Origin: Bordetella trematum
GTDB lineage: Bacteria; Pseudomonadota; Gammaproteobacteria; Burkholderiales; Burkholderiaceae_B
Length of the DNA stretch: 64,000 nucleotides
Assembly (NCBI RefSeq): GCF_900078335.1
Contig: NZ_FKBR01000034.1
Span: 22,586 to 86,585 of the forward strand
Direction of reading: 5' to 3'
Part shown: one piece after another, positions 8,759-18,829 of the stretch
How positions within the stretch are numbered: the first letter of the stretch is position 1
Layout of the letters: the number at the start of each line of letters is the position of its first letter
Program-made: the position numbers and the translations under genes
The notes under the pieces: generated by a model
Told to the model about the DNA's origin: nothing
Seen by the model: only the letters and a program-made list of their open reading frames with translations
Database searches by the model: none

Positions 8759-10126
8759 ATGTCCAATCTGAGCCAGGATCAGCAGCACGATATTCAGTAT
8801 CAGCTTCACTCGTACACCAACGGCGTCAAGCACGCCGAAGTGGGCCCGCGCATCATGGCGCGAGGCGAAGGCATCTATGTCTACGACGACAAGGGCAATC
8901 GCTATCTGGAAGGCATGGCCGGCCTGTGGAGCGTGGCAGTCGGCTTTGGTGAGCCGCGCCTGGTGGACGCGGCCACGCGCCAATTGCAGGAGCTGCCCTA
9001 CTACCACACGTTCACGCACAAATCGCACCCGGCGGTGATCGAGCTGGCGCAGCGCCTGATCGACTACACCGAAGGCCGCATGGCGCGCGCCTTCTTCACC
9101 AACTCGGGCTCCGAGGCCAACGACACGGTCGTCAAGCTGGTGTGGTATTACCACAATGCCCTGGGCCGCAAGGACAAGAAAAAAATCATCGCGCGCCAGC
9201 GCGGCTACCACGGCGTGACCGTGGCCTCGGCCAGCCTGACCGGCCTGCCCGGCAACCACGTGGGTTTCGATCTGCCGCTGCCGCAGATCCTGCACACCTC
9301 CTGCCCGCACTACTATCGCTACGGCCTGCCGGGCGAAACCGAAGAGGCCTTTGCCACCCGCATGGCCGATGAGCTGGAAGCCTTGATCCTGCAGGAAGGC
9401 CCGGACACCGTGGGCGCCTTCATCGGCGAACCCCTGATGGGCGCCGGCGGCGTGATCGTCCCGCCGCGCACCTACTGGCAGAAGATCCAGGCCGTGTGCC
9501 GCAAGTACGACCTGCTGATCATTGCCGACGAGGTCATCACCGGTTTTGGCCGTCTGGGCAAACGTTTCGGCAGCGAAGTCTTTGACATCCAGCCGGACAT
9601 GATGGTGCTGTCCAAGCAGATCACCTCCTCCTATCAACCCCTGGGCGCCGTGCTGCTCAACGCCAGGGTGGCCGAGACGGTGCAGGAATACAGCGGCCGT
9701 CTGGGCACCTTCGGCCACGGCTACACCGCCAGCGGGCACCCGGTCGCCACCGCTGTGGCGCTGGAGAACCTGAAGATCATCGACGAGCGCGGCCTGATTC
9801 CGCACGCGGCGGAAATGGGCGAAGTGCTGCGCCAGGAATTGCATGCGCTGGCCGATCACCCGCTGGTCGGCGAGATCCGCAGCGTGGGCCTGATTGCCGG
9901 CATCGAGCTGGTGGCCGACAAGGCCACGCGCGCGCCCTTCGACCCGCTGGGCCGCGCTGGCGCCTACGCCTACGAGCGCGCCCACGAACATGGTTTGATC
10001 CTGCGCGGCATCCAGGACACCATCGCGTTCTGCCCGCCGCTGATCATCACCGCCGCGCAGGTGCGCGACATGGTGGCCCGCTTCAGCCGCGTGCTGGACG
10101 ACACCACGGCCTATCTGGGTCGCTGA
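8759..10126 (+). CDS. Class III omega-aminotransferase (polyamine/putrescine:pyruvate type)
   Basis: PLP enzyme moving a terminal amino group, probably from a diamine or polyamine to pyruvate. The 455-residue protein has FFTNSGSEANDTVVKLV (PLP phosphate site), IADEVITGFGRLG with the PLP Asp, and the Schiff-base Lys in LSKQITSSYQPLGAV. These are the pattern of SpuC-like aminotransferases and of pyruvate-dependent omega-transaminases. With two acetylpolyamine amidohydrolases and an aldehyde dehydrogenase nearby, a role in polyamine degradation is the best guess. It is transcribed alone from the 131-bp divergent region and ends at a strong hairpin 26 bp downstream. Beta-alanine:pyruvate aminotransferase is the main alternative. 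Confidence 0.85.
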   Translation: MSNLSQDQQHDIQYQLHSYTNGVKHAEVGPRIMARGEGIYVYDDKGNRYLEGMAGLWSVAVGFGEPRLVDAATRQLQELPYYHTFTHKSHPAVIELAQRLIDYTEGRMARAFFTNSGSEANDTVVKLVWYYHNALGRKDKKKIIARQRGYHGVTVASASLTGLPGNHVGFDLPLPQILHTSCPHYYRYGLPGETEEAFATRMADELEALILQEGPDTVGAFIGEPLMGAGGVIVPPRTYWQKIQAVCRKYDLLIIADEVITGFGRLGKRFGSEVFDIQPDMMVLSKQITSSYQPLGAVLLNARVAETVQEYSGRLGTFGHGYTASGHPVATAVALENLKIIDERGLIPHAAEMGEVLRQELHALADHPLVGEIRSVGLIAGIELVADKATRAPFDPLGRAGAYAYERAHEHGLILRGIQDTIAFCPPLIITAAQVRDMVARFSRVLDDTTAYLGR

Positions 10127-10152
10127 AGCCGGCTGCGCCCGGACCAGCACTG

Positions 10153-10178
10153 AACGGCCCGGCGCAAGCCGGGCCGTT
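10153..10178. terminator. Bidirectional intrinsic terminator
   Basis: AACGGCCCGGC (10153-10163), loop GCAA, GCCGGGCCGTT (10168-10178), then TGTCGTT. The 11-bp perfect stem lies between the convergent stops of the aminotransferase (10126) and the HerA-like ATPase (10185), with A and T residues on the two outer sides, so it can work in both directions. Confidence 0.8.
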
Positions 10179-10184
10179 TGTCGT

Positions 10185-11687
10185 TCAACGACGCCGCGAC
10201 CCCAGCAGAGAGCCGAGGATGCCGCGCACCAGGTCCCGCGTGACCTGGCGCACGGCGGACTTGGCCGCGCTTTGCACCATGCCGTCGCGCTTGCCCCCGC
10301 GCGGACCGGTCGAGCCGAACAGCACGTCATTCAGGCCCTGCAGCAGGCCGCCGCCCTCGGCCGCAGGGGCTGCGCTGCCTGCCGGCGCGCCCTGAGGGGC
10401 GGCCTCGGCGGCCGCGCGGGCGGTCAGTTTCTCGTAGGCGGACTCGCGGTCCACGGCGGTTTCGTATTTGGCTGCCAGCGGCATGTCGCGGCGCAGCGCC
10501 TGGCGCTCCTGATCGGTGGCCGGGCCGATACGGCTGCCCGGAGGCAGCACCCAGGCGCGCTCGGTCGGCGTCGGCCGGCCTTGCGCATCCAGGAACGACA
10601 CCAGCGCCTCGCCCACGCCCAGTTCAGTGATGGCGGCTTCGATGTCCAGCCCAGGCTTGGGCCGCATGGTCTGGGCCGCCGTTCGCACCGCTTTCTGGTC
10701 GCGCGGCGTGAAGGCGCGCAAGGCGTGCTGCACCCGATTGCCGAGCTGGCCCAGCACGGTATCGGGGATATCCAGCGGGTTCTGGGTCACGAAGTACACA
10801 CCCACCCCTTTTGAGCGCACCAGACGCACCACCTGCTCGATCTTGGTGAGCAGCGCCGCCGGGGCGTCCTGAAACAAGAGGTGGGCCTCGTCGAAGAAGA
10901 ACACCAGCTTGGGCTGGGCCGGATCGCCGACCTCGGGCAGGCGCTCGTAGAGATCGGCCAGCAGCCACAGCAGAAACACGCCATACAGGCGCGGCGACTG
11001 CATCAGCTTGTCGGCTGCAAGAATGTTCACCACCCCCTGCCCCTGGGCGGTGGTGCGCATCAGGTCCGCCACATCCAGCATGGGCTCGCCGAAGAAGCGA
11101 TCGCCGCCTTCGGCTTCCAGTTGCAGCAAGGCGCGCTGGATCGCGCCGACCGAGGCGGCCGACACATTGCCATAGCGCAGCTTCAGCTCGCCCGCGCGCT
11201 CGGCCACGTTCTGCAACATGGCGCGCAGGTCTTTCATGTCCAGCAGCAGCTGGCCTTCGTCATCGGCCACCTTGAAGACCAGGGCCAGTACCCCCTGCTG
11301 GGTGTCGTTCAGGGCCAGCATGCGGCCCAGCAGCAGGGGCCCCATGTCGGAGACCGTGGCGCGCACCGGCACCCCCTGTTCGCCGAAGACATCCCACAGT
11401 GCAGTCGGACAGCCGCCCCAGACCGGCTCGGGCAGGCCCAGGCGGGTCAGGCGCTCCTTGAGTTTGGCAGACTCGGCCCCCGGCATGGCCAGACCGGTCA
11501 GGTCGCCCTTGACGTCGGCCAGAAAGACCGGCGTACCCAGGCGCGAGAAGGCCTGGGCCAGCACCTGCAGGGTGACGGTTTTGCCGGTGCCGGTCGCGCC
11601 GGTGATGCAGCCGTGCCGGTTGGCCAGCCCGGGCAGCAGAAAAAGCTCGGTCTCGGCGTTTTTGGCGATAAGCAAGGGATCGGGCAT
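10185..11687 (-). CDS. HerA-like ATPase (DUF853/YjgR family)
   Basis: Soluble P-loop ATPase of the FtsK/HerA class, about 500 residues. Walker A is GATGTGKT (about 30-37), preceded by HGCI as in HerA proteins. Walker B is [12 protein letters not shown] in the middle, and [11 protein letters not shown] is the sensor strand typical of the DUF853 family. An Arg-rich tail follows an Ala/Gly/Pro-rich linker. The cellular role of YjgR-type proteins is not established; DNA or protein translocation is only suggested by the fold. It is a single gene, divergent from yebC across 151 bp, and ends at a shared terminator. Confidence 0.85.
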   Translation of the reverse strand: MPDPLLIAKNAETELFLLPGLANRHGCITGATGTGKTVTLQVLAQAFSRLGTPVFLADVKGDLTGLAMPGAESAKLKERLTRLGLPEPVWGGCPTALWDVFGEQGVPVRATVSDMGPLLLGRMLALNDTQQGVLALVFKVADDEGQLLLDMKDLRAMLQNVAERAGELKLRYGNVSAASVGAIQRALLQLEAEGGDRFFGEPMLDVADLMRTTAQGQGVVNILAADKLMQSPRLYGVFLLWLLADLYERLPEVGDPAQPKLVFFFDEAHLLFQDAPAALLTKIEQVVRLVRSKGVGVYFVTQNPLDIPDTVLGQLGNRVQHALRAFTPRDQKAVRTAAQTMRPKPGLDIEAAITELGVGEALVSFLDAQGRPTPTERAWVLPPGSRIGPATDQERQALRRDMPLAAKYETAVDRESAYEKLTARAAAEAAPQGAPAGSAAPAAEGGGLLQGLNDVLFGSTGPRGGKRDGMVQSAAKSAVRQVTRDLVRGILGSLLGSRRR

Positions 11688-11838
11688 GGAGGTCTCTGGT
11701 TACGCGGAAAACAGGCCCAAGTGTAGAGCCTGGCACGGCAAGCGGCGTGGTGCACGCGACACAGAACCGTAACGGGGCGACGGGCCGCCCCGGGCGCGCT
11801 AAAATAGACGCTTTTGCAGATTTTCTCATCGGGAAGCC

Positions 11839-12570
11839 ATGGCCGGACACAGTAAATGGGCCAATATCCAGCACCGCAAAGGCCGCCAAGACGCCAAGCG
11901 GGGCAAGCTCTGGACCAAAATCATTCGGGAAATCACGGTTGCCGCCCGCGCGGGCGGCGCGGACCCTGACAGCAATCCGCGCCTGCGCATGGCCTGGGAC
12001 AAGGCCACGGACGCCAACATGCCCAAGGACAACATCCAACGCGCCATCCAGCGCGGAGCGGGCGGCGCCGATGGCGACAACTACGAAGAAGTCCGCTATG
12101 AGGGTTACGGCGTGGGCGGCGCGGCGGTCATCGTCGACTGCATGACCGACAACCGTACCCGCACGGTGGCCGAGGTGCGCCACGCCTTCACCAAGAACGG
12201 CGGCAACCTGGGCCAGGAAGGCTCGGTGGCCTTCATGTTCAAGCATTGCGGCCAGTTCCTGTTCGCGCCGGGCAGCCCCGAGGACTCGATCATGGAAGTC
12301 GCCCTGGACGCCGGCGCTGAAGACGTCATCACCGACGAAGAAGGCGGCATCGAGGTCATCTGCGCACCGACCGACTTCGCCGCGTTGCGCCAGGCCCTGG
12401 AGGCCGCCGGCCTGAAGGCCGAGGTCGACGGCATCATCATGAAGCCCCAGAGCGAAACCGAACTGACCGGCGACGACGCCGCGAAGATGCAGAAGCTGCT
12501 GGACGCGCTGGAAGGCCTGGACGACGTGCAAGAGGTCTACACCAACGTCGTATTCGACGAAGCGCAGTAA
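11839..12570 (+). CDS. yebC: YebC/PmpR-family DNA-binding or translation-associated protein
   Basis: Conserved 243-residue protein of the TACO1/YebC family, reported as a transcriptional regulator in some bacteria and as a factor relieving ribosome stalling in others. The diagnostic N-terminus [15 protein letters not shown], the block [21 protein letters not shown] and [10 protein letters not shown] are all present, so the protein is complete. An AT-rich TAAAAT element at 11800-11805 may be its -10 box; no clear -35 is seen. It is followed by an intrinsic terminator and then purD, a gene order usual for Bordetella relatives. Either molecular role is possible; family assignment is secure. Confidence 0.95.
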   Translation: MAGHSKWANIQHRKGRQDAKRGKLWTKIIREITVAARAGGADPDSNPRLRMAWDKATDANMPKDNIQRAIQRGAGGADGDNYEEVRYEGYGVGGAAVIVDCMTDNRTRTVAEVRHAFTKNGGNLGQEGSVAFMFKHCGQFLFAPGSPEDSIMEVALDAGAEDVITDEEGGIEVICAPTDFAALRQALEAAGLKAEVDGIIMKPQSETELTGDDAAKMQKLLDALEGLDDVQEVYTNVVFDEAQ

Positions 12571-12576
12571 TCCGCC

Positions 12577-12612
12577 GCCCGGGCGTGCCCTGACGGGCCG
12601 CGCGGGCTTTTT
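12577..12612 (+). terminator. Intrinsic terminator after yebC
   Basis: GCCCGGGCG (12577-12585) pairs with CGCGCGGGC (12599-12607) with one mismatch, and an inner GCCC-TGAC-GGGC extends the stem. Five T residues follow. It starts 6 bp after the yebC stop, so purD needs its own promoter in 12613-12678. Confidence 0.8.
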
Positions 12613-12678
12613 CCCGATGGGACCGGCTGGTTCCCGCGCCCGCTGTCGGGCGGCAACCTCTTAAAGAATCACGGCAAC

Positions 12679-13980
12679 ATGAAAATCCTGGTAATCGGCT
12701 CGGGCGGCCGCGAACACGCTCTCGCATGGCGGCTGGCGCGTTCGCCGCGCGTTCACAAGGTTTATGTGGCGCCCGGCAACGGCGGCACCCAGACCGGCCA
12801 GCAACTCGAGAACGTGGCGCTCAGTCAGCCCGAAGAACTGGCCGATTTCGCCCAGCGCGAAGGCGTCGCCCTCACGGTGGTGGGCCCCGAGGCCCCGCTG
12901 GCCGCCGGCGTGGTCGATGTGTTCCGCGCTCGCGGGCTGAAGATCTTCGGGCCGACCAGGGCCGCCGCCCAGCTGGAGAGCTCCAAGGATTACGCCAAGG
13001 CGTTCATGATCCGCCACAACATCCCGACGGCGCGCTATCAGACCTTCACTGATCCGGCCCAGGCCCATGCCTATGTCGACCAGGAAGGCGCGCCCATCGT
13101 GATCAAGGCCGACGGTCTGGCCGCCGGCAAGGGCGTGGTGGTCGCCACCACCCTGCAGGAAGCCCACGACGCCATCGACGCCATGCTGGGCGACGGCTCG
13201 CTGGGCGCGGCCGGGGCGCGCGTGGTCATCGAAGAATGCCTGATCGGCGAAGAAGCCAGCTTCATCGTGATGGTCGACGGCCGCAACGTGCTGGCCCTGG
13301 CTACCAGCCAGGACCACAAACGCCTGCGCGACGGCGACGAAGGCCCCAACACCGGCGGCATGGGCGCCTACTCGCCCGCCCCCATCGTGACGCCCGAGCT
13401 GCACCACCGCATCATGCGCGAAATCATTCTGCCCACGGTGCAGGGCATGGCGCAGGATGGCATCCCCTATACCGGCTTCCTGTACGCCGGCCTCATGATT
13501 GCCCCGGGCGATGACCCCGACCGCCCCATCAAGACGCTGGAATTCAACTGCCGCATGGGCGACCCCGAAACCCAGCCGATCATGATGCGCGTCAAGAGCG
13601 ACCTGCTCGATGCGCTGGAGCACGCCGTCGAGGGCACGCTGGACCAGGCCGACATCACCTGGGACCGGCGCAGCGCCCTGGGCGTGGTGCTGGCCGCGGC
13701 CAACTACCCGGCCACGCCGCGCACCGGCGATGTGATCAGCGGCCTGCCGGCCGACAACGATGACTGCATGGTGTTCCATGCCGCCACCGTCGCCGAAGAC
13801 GGCCAGATCAAGACCAGCGGCGGGCGCGTGCTGTGCGTCACGGCGCTGGGCGACTCGGTACGCATGGCGCGCGAGCGCGCCTACCAGACCGTCAACGCCG
13901 TGCATTTCGACGGCCGCCAGTACCGCAGCGACATCGGCTGGCGCGCACTCAAGCCTTCGCAGCAGAAAACCAAGCCCTGA
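12679..13980 (+). CDS. purD: Phosphoribosylamine--glycine ligase
   Basis: Second step of purine biosynthesis: ATP-dependent joining of glycine to phosphoribosylamine. The 433-residue protein has the complete ATP-grasp architecture. The N-terminal start [19 protein letters not shown] is diagnostic, followed by the ATP-grasp core [39 protein letters not shown] and [12 protein letters not shown]. Length and all family blocks are normal. The stop is 8 bp before hemF, so the two are probably co-transcribed in a purD-hemF-nadD-rsfS-rlmH-maf order. Confidence 0.97.
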   Translation: MKILVIGSGGREHALAWRLARSPRVHKVYVAPGNGGTQTGQQLENVALSQPEELADFAQREGVALTVVGPEAPLAAGVVDVFRARGLKIFGPTRAAAQLESSKDYAKAFMIRHNIPTARYQTFTDPAQAHAYVDQEGAPIVIKADGLAAGKGVVVATTLQEAHDAIDAMLGDGSLGAAGARVVIEECLIGEEASFIVMVDGRNVLALATSQDHKRLRDGDEGPNTGGMGAYSPAPIVTPELHHRIMREIILPTVQGMAQDGIPYTGFLYAGLMIAPGDDPDRPIKTLEFNCRMGDPETQPIMMRVKSDLLDALEHAVEGTLDQADITWDRRSALGVVLAAANYPATPRTGDVISGLPADNDDCMVFHAATVAEDGQIKTSGGRVLCVTALGDSVRMARERAYQTVNAVHFDGRQYRSDIGWRALKPSQQKTKP

Positions 13981-13988
13981 GCCCCCGC

Positions 13989-14903
13989 ATGACCCATGCC
14001 GTCGACATCAACGCCGTCCAGGCGTATCTCACGGGCTTGCAGGAGCGCATCGTCGCCGCGCTGGAGAACGCCGGCGGCGAGGCCTTTCGCACCGACCGCT
14101 GGCAACGCCGCGAAGGCGGCGGCGGCATTTCCCGCCTGATCGAAGGCGGCGAACTGCTCGAACGCGGCGGCGTGCTGTTTAGCCACGTGGCCGGCACGCG
14201 TCTGCCGCCGTCGGCCAGCGCCCACCGGCCCGAACTGGCCGGGCGGCCCTGGCAGGCCATGGGCGTTTCGCTGGTGCTGCACCCGCGCAACCCCTATGTG
14301 CCGACCACCCACATGAACGTGCGCATGTTCGTGGCCGCGGCGCGCCCCGGCCACGATGAACGCGACGTGTTCTGGTTCGGCGGCGGGCTGGACCTGACGC
14401 CCTACTATCCCTTCGAAGAAGACGCGCGCCACTTCCATCAGGTGTGCCATGACGCGCTGGCGCCTCACGGGCCGCAGTACTACCCGCGCTACAAGCGCTG
14501 GTGCGACGAGTATTTCTATCTCAAGCACCGCCAGGAAACGCGCGGCATCGGCGGCATCTTCTTCGATGACCTGAACGAGGCCGGCTTCGAGGCGGCTTTT
14601 GCCCTGACCCGTTCTGTGGGCGACAGTTTTCTGCCCGCTTTCCTGCCCATCGTCGAGCGCCGCCGTGCGCTGCCCTACGACACGCGCGAGCGCGACTTCC
14701 AGGCCTATCGTCGGGGCCGTTATGTCGAGTTCAACCTGGTGTTCGATCGCGGCACGCTGTTCGGCCTGCAATCGGGCGGACGCACCGAGTCCATCCTGCT
14801 GTCGATGCCGCCGCAGGCCCAATGGCGCTATGACTGGCAACCGCAGCCCGGCTCGCCCGAAGCCCAACTGGCGGATTACCTCAAGCCGCGGGACTGGCTG
14901 TGA
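13989..14903 (+). CDS. hemF: Oxygen-dependent coproporphyrinogen III oxidase
   Basis: Haem biosynthesis: O2-dependent oxidative decarboxylation of coproporphyrinogen III to protoporphyrinogen IX. The 304-residue protein has the family blocks [11 protein letters not shown], the active-site strand [31 protein letters not shown], the [15 protein letters not shown] helix and the C-terminal [14 protein letters not shown]. The start ATG 13989 was chosen over the in-frame upstream starts because those overlap purD and have no ribosome-binding site. The stop overlaps the GTG start of nadD (GTGA), giving translational coupling. Confidence 0.97.
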   Translation: MTHAVDINAVQAYLTGLQERIVAALENAGGEAFRTDRWQRREGGGGISRLIEGGELLERGGVLFSHVAGTRLPPSASAHRPELAGRPWQAMGVSLVLHPRNPYVPTTHMNVRMFVAAARPGHDERDVFWFGGGLDLTPYYPFEEDARHFHQVCHDALAPHGPQYYPRYKRWCDEYFYLKHRQETRGIGGIFFDDLNEAGFEAAFALTRSVGDSFLPAFLPIVERRRALPYDTRERDFQAYRRGRYVEFNLVFDRGTLFGLQSGGRTESILLSMPPQAQWRYDWQPQPGSPEAQLADYLKPRDWL

Positions 14904-15502
14904 CGCGCATCGGTCTGCTGGGCGGCAGCTTCGATCCCATCCACCTGGCCCATGTGGCCTTGGCGCAAAGCGCATTGCTGCATCTGAACCTGGATGAAGT
15001 GCAGTTGCTGCCTGCGGCCGACCCCTGGCAGCGGGCGCCGCTGACGGCCAGCCCGCAGCAGCGGGTGGAGATGATACGCGCAGCCATCGACGGCCTGCCG
15101 GGCCTGAGCATCAATCTCAGCGAGATCGAGCGCGGCGGCCCGACCTATACCGCCGACACCATCGACGCGCTGCCGTCCGGCACCAGCTATACGTGGATTT
15201 TCGGCGCCGATCAGCTGGCCAATTTCTGCACCTGGCAACGCTGGCAGGACATCGCCCGCCAGGTCGACCTCGCGGTCGCCGTCCGGCCGGGGGTGGCCCT
15301 GCAGACGCCGCCGGCGCTGGCCGACTGGCTGCGCCAGGTCGGCCGGCGCCTGCACGAGCTGCCGTTTGCGCCCATGCCGGTTTCTGCATCGGAGATCCGC
15401 CAACGCCTGGCCGCCGGCCAGAGCGTCCGCGACATGCTGCCCGATGGCGTGGCCCGCTACATTGCGCGGCACGGCCTTTATTCGGCCAAGACCGGACGCT
15501 GA
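14900..15502 (+). CDS. nadD: Nicotinate-nucleotide adenylyltransferase
   Basis: Adenylates nicotinate mononucleotide in NAD synthesis. At 200 residues it has the nucleotidyltransferase motif [11 protein letters not shown] (about 8-18) and, near the C-terminus, SASEIRQRL, the NadD form of the ISSTxIR motif. WIFGADQL is the family block in the centre. It starts with GTG overlapping the hemF stop by 4 bp. The next 121 bp to rsfS contain an imperfect GC-rich hairpin (about 15573-15609) followed by TTATATTT, which could be a weak terminator or part of a promoter for rsfS. Confidence 0.95.
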   Translation: MTRIGLLGGSFDPIHLAHVALAQSALLHLNLDEVQLLPAADPWQRAPLTASPQQRVEMIRAAIDGLPGLSINLSEIERGGPTYTADTIDALPSGTSYTWIFGADQLANFCTWQRWQDIARQVDLAVAVRPGVALQTPPALADWLRQVGRRLHELPFAPMPVSASEIRQRLAAGQSVRDMLPDGVARYIARHGLYSAKTGR

Positions 15503-15623
15503 GCTCGCCACGGCCGGCGCTGACCGCCCTGCCGCCTGCCTGCGGCCATTTCCGCCCCTGCCACGTGCAAAAGCCCCGGGTCCGGCCCCTCGGATGGGGT
15601 CGGCTCGGGTTATATTTGCGCCC

Positions 15624-16031
15624 ATGGATATTCAAAAACTACAACGCGCCGTCATTGACGCCCTGGAAGACGTCAAGGCTCAGGAAATCAAGGTGTTCAA
15701 CACCACCCACCTGACCAGCCTTTTCGATCGGGTCGTCATTGCCAGCGCCAGCTCCAACCGCCAGACCCGCGCACTGGCCGCCAGCGTGGCCGATCGGGGC
15801 CGCGCCCTGCAACTGACCGGCATCACCATCGAAGGCGAAGACACCGGCGAATGGGTCGTGGTCGACCTCGGCGATATCGTGGTGCACATCATGCAGCCGG
15901 CCATCCGCCAGTACTACAACCTTGAAGAAATCTGGGGCGACAAACCGGTGCGCGTCAAGCTGCTGCCGGCCTCGACCCAACCGGCCGCGGCCCGCAGCGC
16001 CTACGACGCGACCGACGACGAACAGGCATGA
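15624..16031 (+). CDS. rsfS: Ribosome silencing factor RsfS
   Basis: Binds ribosomal protein L14 and blocks joining of the subunits during starvation. The 135-residue protein is collinear with RsfS/Iojap: [52 protein letters not shown] and [12 protein letters not shown]. The ATG at 15624 is chosen; an upstream in-frame extension back to 15366 lies inside nadD in another frame. The 3' end overlaps rlmH by 4 bp, the standard arrangement of these two ribosome-linked genes. Confidence 0.95.
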   Translation: MDIQKLQRAVIDALEDVKAQEIKVFNTTHLTSLFDRVVIASASSNRQTRALAASVADRGRALQLTGITIEGEDTGEWVVVDLGDIVVHIMQPAIRQYYNLEEIWGDKPVRVKLLPASTQPAAARSAYDATDDEQA

Positions 16032-16498
16032 AGCTGATCGTCGCCGCCGTCGGCACCCGCATGCCCGAGTGGGTGCTGACCGCCTGGGACGACTATGCCA
16101 AGCGGCTGCCGGCCGACTGTGCGCTCGAACTGCGCGAGATCAAGCCGGAGCCGCGCACCAGCGGCAAGACGCCTGCCCAGATGATGGCCGCCGAGGCGCG
16201 CCGCATCGAGGCTGCGCTGCCGGCCGGCGCGCGCCGCATCGCCCTTGATGAGCGTGGCCGCGACCTGACCACGATGGCGCTGTCGCAGCAGCTGGAGAAA
16301 TGGCGCGGCGATGGCCGCGACGTCGCCTTGCTGGTGGGAGGCCCCGATGGGCTGGACGCCGGCCTGAAGGCCAGTTGCGACGGCCTGATCCGCTTGTCTT
16401 CGCTCACCCTGCCCCACCCCATGGTGCGGGTGTTGCTGGCCGAACAGCTCTATCGTGCCTGGGCCATTCTGAACAATCACCCCTATCACCGCGCCTGA
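16028..16498 (+). CDS. rlmH: 23S rRNA (pseudouridine1915-N3)-methyltransferase
   Basis: SPOUT-class methyltransferase that modifies pseudouridine 1915 in helix 69 of 23S rRNA. The 156-residue protein shows the SAM-binding trefoil knot motif LLVGGPDGL (about 101-109) and the diagnostic C-terminus with [11 protein letters not shown] and HPYHR. Start ATG overlaps the rsfS stop. The maf gene begins 7 bp after the stop, indicating one operon. Confidence 0.96.
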   Translation: MKLIVAAVGTRMPEWVLTAWDDYAKRLPADCALELREIKPEPRTSGKTPAQMMAAEARRIEAALPAGARRIALDERGRDLTTMALSQQLEKWRGDGRDVALLVGGPDGLDAGLKASCDGLIRLSSLTLPHPMVRVLLAEQLYRAWAILNNHPYHRA

Positions 16499-16505
16499 GC
16501 GTTTC

Positions 16506-17111
16506 ATGGAACCCGCCCCCCGCCTGTACCTCGCCTCGGCCAGCCCGCGCCGGCGCGAATTGCTCACGCAGATCGGCCTGCCGCACACTGTGCTGCAGGT
16601 GCCCGCTCCGGCAGGCGAAGACGAGCCGATCCTGCCCGGCGAATCGGGCGCCGATTATGTGCAGCGCACCGCGCGCGAAAAGGCCGAACGTGGTCTGGAC
16701 TGGCTGCACGCTCAGGCCCTGCCCGCCTTGCCGCTGCTGGCTGCCGACACCACCGTGCTGCTTGAGGGCTGCGTGCTCGGCAAACCCGCCACCCGCGCAG
16801 AGGCCCTGCAAATGTTGCAGGCGCTATCGGGCCGCCGCCATGAGGTCCGCACGGCCGTGGTGCTGGGCTGGCAGCAGCGCCTGCACGAAGCCGTGTCTGT
16901 CACTCAAGTACAGATGCGCGCCTTGTCGCTGGCCGAGTGCGAGCGCTATTGCGATAGCGGCGAGCCCTTCGGCAAAGCCGGCGCCTACGGCATCCAGGGC
17001 CTGGCCGGCAGCTTCATCGCCCACATCGAAGGCAGCTACAGCGCAGTGATGGGGCTGCCGCTGTTCGAGACGGCGCAACTGTTGCGCCACGCCGGCATCG
17101 AGCTGCCCTGA
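16506..17111 (+). CDS. maf: Maf-family nucleoside triphosphate pyrophosphatase
   Basis: House-cleaning enzyme that hydrolyses dTTP/UTP or modified NTPs to monophosphates. The 201-residue protein begins with the hallmark YLASASPRRRELL. It continues with the family elements YVQRTAREKA, LAADTTVLLEG and GKAGAYGIQGLAGSFI with the catalytic Asp/Glu context. It is last in the operon. In Bordetella-type genomes maf is usually followed by the ribonuclease G gene; here an unrelated convergent dehydratase gene follows after 45 bp. The short gap has a GC-rich partial inverted repeat without a T run. Confidence 0.93.
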   Translation: MEPAPRLYLASASPRRRELLTQIGLPHTVLQVPAPAGEDEPILPGESGADYVQRTAREKAERGLDWLHAQALPALPLLAADTTVLLEGCVLGKPATRAEALQMLQALSGRRHEVRTAVVLGWQQRLHEAVSVTQVQMRALSLAECERYCDSGEPFGKAGAYGIQGLAGSFIAHIEGSYSAVMGLPLFETAQLLRHAGIELP

Positions 17112-17156
17112 CCGGGCGGGCGCCGCAACGGGCCGTCCAGGCCCGCCGCGCCTGCC

Positions 17157-18119
17157 TCAACGGCTGAGCAACTGGCAGAAGCGATCCATGTCGACGTTGC
17201 CGCCGCTGATGATCACCCCTACCCGCTTGCCCGCCCACTGCTCACGCGCCTGACGCACCGCCGCCAGGCCCAGGCAGCCGGTAGGCTCGGCCACAAGCTT
17301 CAGGAACTGCGCCAGATAGCGCATCTCGTCGACCAACTGGGCGTCGCTGACCGTGACGATATCCTTGACCTGGCGTCGGATGATGTCAAAGGTGTAGTTG
17401 CCCAGGTATTGAGTCTGGGCCCCGTCGGCGATGGTCTTGGGCGTCTCGATGCGCACGATCGAACCGCTGCGCAGGGAACGCAGTCCGTCATCGCCCGCCT
17501 GCGGCTCTACGCCATAGACGGCGCAGTCCGGCGCCAGGGCGCCGGCCGACAGCAGGGAGCCCGACAGCAGGCCGCCGCCGCCCAGGCTGACGTACAACGC
17601 GTCCAGCGGCCCGGTTTCCTCGATCAGTTCCTTGGCGGCCGTGCCTTGCCCGGCGATCACGTCCGGATGATCATAGGGCGGGATCAGGGTCAGGCCCTGC
17701 TCTTCGCACAAGCGCTGGCTGATGGCCTCGCGGTCTTCGGTATAGCGGTCGTAGAACACCACCTTGCCGCCGTAGCCGCGGGTGGCGGCCACTTTGGCGG
17801 CCGGCGCATCCTGCGGCATGACGATGGTGGCCGGAATGCCCAGCAGGCTGGCCGACAGCGCCACCGCCTGCGCATGATTGCCGGAGGAAAAAGCTACTAC
17901 GCCGGCGCGCCGCTGCGCGGCGTCCAGACGCGAGAGCGCGTTGAATCCGCCACGGAACTTGAAGGCGCCCATGCGCTGCAGGTTCTCGCACTTGATGAAG
18001 AGCTCCAGCCCCAGCTCTTCATTGAGGCGGCGCGAGGTGGCGACCGGCGTGCGGTGGGCATGGCCCTGCAGGCGCTCGGCGGCGGCCTGGACATCGGCGT
18101 AGGTAGGTGTGGGGTTCAT
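17157..18119 (-). CDS. Fold-type II PLP ammonia-lyase (threonine/serine or 3-hydroxyaspartate dehydratase-like)
   Basis: Deaminates a beta-hydroxy amino acid to a 2-keto acid and ammonia. The 320-residue catalytic-only form has the Schiff-base Lys in GAFKFRGGFNAL (K about 54), the SSGNHAQAVAL cofactor loop, and the Gly-rich phosphate loop SLGGGGLLSG. The C-terminal ACT-like regulatory domain of biosynthetic IlvA is absent, so it is of the catabolic, serine-racemase or threo-3-hydroxyaspartate ammonia-lyase type. The ATG at 18119 matches family N-termini better than the upstream in-frame ATG at 18152. It lies 44 bp downstream of a YheO-type regulator gene on the same strand, which may control it. 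Confidence 0.85.
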   Translation of the reverse strand: MNPTPTYADVQAAAERLQGHAHRTPVATSRRLNEELGLELFIKCENLQRMGAFKFRGGFNALSRLDAAQRRAGVVAFSSGNHAQAVALSASLLGIPATIVMPQDAPAAKVAATRGYGGKVVFYDRYTEDREAISQRLCEEQGLTLIPPYDHPDVIAGQGTAAKELIEETGPLDALYVSLGGGGLLSGSLLSAGALAPDCAVYGVEPQAGDDGLRSLRSGSIVRIETPKTIADGAQTQYLGNYTFDIIRRQVKDIVTVSDAQLVDEMRYLAQFLKLVAEPTGCLGLAAVRQAREQWAGKRVGVIISGGNVDMDRFCQLLSR

Positions 18120-18163
18120 GGTCGTGTAGAAAGAAAAAAAACGGGCAGACAAGGGCGCGCCGT

Positions 18164-18796
18164 TCAGCGGCTATCGCCATAGACAGTGGCGCGCGACACG
18201 CCCAGGTGAGCGGCGACGCTCTCCATGGCGCGACGAACGTCGAGAAAACCTTCCGCCTTGAGCAGGCGCAGCAGTTCGCGCCTGGCCGCCGGCTTGAGCG
18301 TACGTGGCGTGAGGCCCAGGCTGGCCGCATACGCGTCGATGCGCGCGCGCAGCGTCTGCGTGCCGGGCGGATCGAGCGACTCCCTGGGCGCATTCGTGTC
18401 CAGGGCGGTGAACTGCCCCAGCAGGCTTTGCAGACTGCGAAACTGCGTGAGGTCCAGATTCAGGCACAAGGCGGCGACATAGCGACCTTCGGCGTCCTTG
18501 ATGCCGATCGATGTGCTCTTGGCCTGCCGGCCGTCGGGAAAGCGGTTGGGATAGTTGGCCAGCACCTGCGGATAATCCGGATCGGCGATACGCGCCAACC
18601 CCAACTCGGTGGTGGGATCGCCCACCTCGCGACCGGATAGATTATTGTGGATCGCCAGCACCGAATGCCTGGGATCCACCAGATCATGCAGCACCACTTC
18701 ACAGAATGGCGCGAAAGTCTGGCTGATGCCCAGGGCGACCTGCTGCAGCTGTTCCAGCAACGCGGCGTGTTCGGCAGAAGACGAGGGTTGGCTCAT
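18164..18796 (-). CDS. YheO/DauR-like PAS plus helix-turn-helix regulator
   Basis: Cytoplasmic transcription factor of the YheO family (210 residues). The N-terminal YheO PAS-like domain (about 15-130) includes FCEVVLHDL and SIGIKDAEGRYVAALCLNLD. A C-terminal HTH (about 165-208) has AAHLGVSRATVYGD as recognition helix. Family members are linked to D-amino-acid or hydroxyamino-acid dehydratase and racemase genes, which agrees with the downstream PLP lyase. The gene is in the same direction as that enzyme with a 44-bp gap, so the pair is likely one transcription unit. Confidence 0.85.
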   Translation of the reverse strand: MSQPSSSAEHAALLEQLQQVALGISQTFAPFCEVVLHDLVDPRHSVLAIHNNLSGREVGDPTTELGLARIADPDYPQVLANYPNRFPDGRQAKSTSIGIKDAEGRYVAALCLNLDLTQFRSLQSLLGQFTALDTNAPRESLDPPGTQTLRARIDAYAASLGLTPRTLKPAARRELLRLLKAEGFLDVRRAMESVAAHLGVSRATVYGDSR

Positions 18797-18829
18797 GGCT
18801 AAAATTTTTGTCTATATCTGGACTTAATG

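Noticed and set aside
8753..10330. A 525-codon minus-strand open frame over the omega-aminotransferase
   Set aside because: The plus-strand aminotransferase has all PLP motifs; the reverse product is a compositional artefact.
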